DNA from: Moraxellaceae bacterium UBA2032
GTDB lineage: Bacteria; Pseudomonadota; Gammaproteobacteria; Pseudomonadales; Moraxellaceae
Direction of reading: 5' to 3'
Assembly: GCA_002333125.1 (NCBI GenBank)
Contig: DDBM01000280.1
Coordinates: 20,253 to 26,405 of the forward strand
DNA length: 6,153 nucleotides
In this document: positions 6,114 to 6,153 of the stretch, piece after piece
Position numbering within the stretch: the first letter of the stretch is position 1
Layout: each line of letters begins with the position of its first letter
The notes under the pieces: model-generated
The model's input: the letters and a program-made list of their open reading frames with translations, nothing else
What the model was told of the DNA's origin: nothing
The model's database searches: none
Program-made: the position numbers and the translations under genes

Positions 6114-6145
6114 AAAAAAAAACGACTCATAAAGAGTCGTTTTTT
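6114..6145 (-). terminator. Bidirectional rho-independent terminator at the right edge
   Basis: ACGACTC (6122-6128) pairs with GAGTCGT (6134-6140) around ATAAA, and flanking A and T tracts extend the helix to 12 bp (6117-6128 with 6134-6145). The A run on the left (6114-6122) gives a U tract for minus-strand transcripts, and the T run on the right (6140-6145) gives one for plus-strand transcripts. No plus-strand gene ends here, so it most likely ends a minus-strand gene lying right of the window and insulates the decarboxylase-like gene. The promoter of that gene should then lie in 6031-6113, where I see no clear -35/-10 pair. Confidence 0.85.
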
Positions 6146-6153
6146 GAAGCTAG

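Overview
The window looks like chromosomal DNA from an AT-rich gammaproteobacterium, probably a member of the Pseudomonadales and perhaps of Moraxellaceae type. This is inferred from protein resemblance: a RhlB-type DEAD-box helicase, a TonB C-terminal domain resembling Pseudomonas TonB3, and small envelope proteins. No rRNA or other marker gene fixes the taxon. I see no prophage, CRISPR array, tRNA or complete insertion sequence.

Layout: (1) Bases 23-60 hold a strong rho-independent terminator for a plus-strand gene lying left of the window. (2) Bases 127-2159 carry two plus-strand genes, an exported SurA/PpiC-like peptidyl-prolyl isomerase and a small membrane-anchored, proline-rich, helical protein. 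They are 56 bp apart, with a stem-loop but no terminator between them, and they end at a terminator at 2171-2198. (3) Bases 2197-5132, minus strand, hold a compact operon transcribed right to left: alpha/beta hydrolase, rhlB (ATGA overlap), then a TonB3-like energy transducer (12 bp gap). It converges on the plus-strand pair. (4) Bases 5149-5302 hold a noncoding element of about 150 bp with imperfect terminal inverted repeats and nested internal hairpins. It resembles a MITE and lies directly upstream of the operon. (5) Bases 5358-6020, minus strand, encode an acetoacetate-decarboxylase-family protein. (6) The right edge, 6114-6145, is a hairpin with A and T tracts that can terminate on both strands.

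The genes suggest envelope and housekeeping functions. The isomerase and the anchored helical protein would both work in the periplasm. The TonB-like protein would transmit force across the envelope, and RhlB acts in RNA turnover. The hydrolase and the decarboxylase-like protein are metabolic enzymes of unknown substrate. The points most worth a second look are the structured repeat probably lying in the operon's 5' leader, the substituted catalytic-region histidine in the isomerase, the Lys-Glu (not Lys-Lys) active-site pair in the decarboxylase-like protein, and the uncharacterised anchored partner next to the isomerase.
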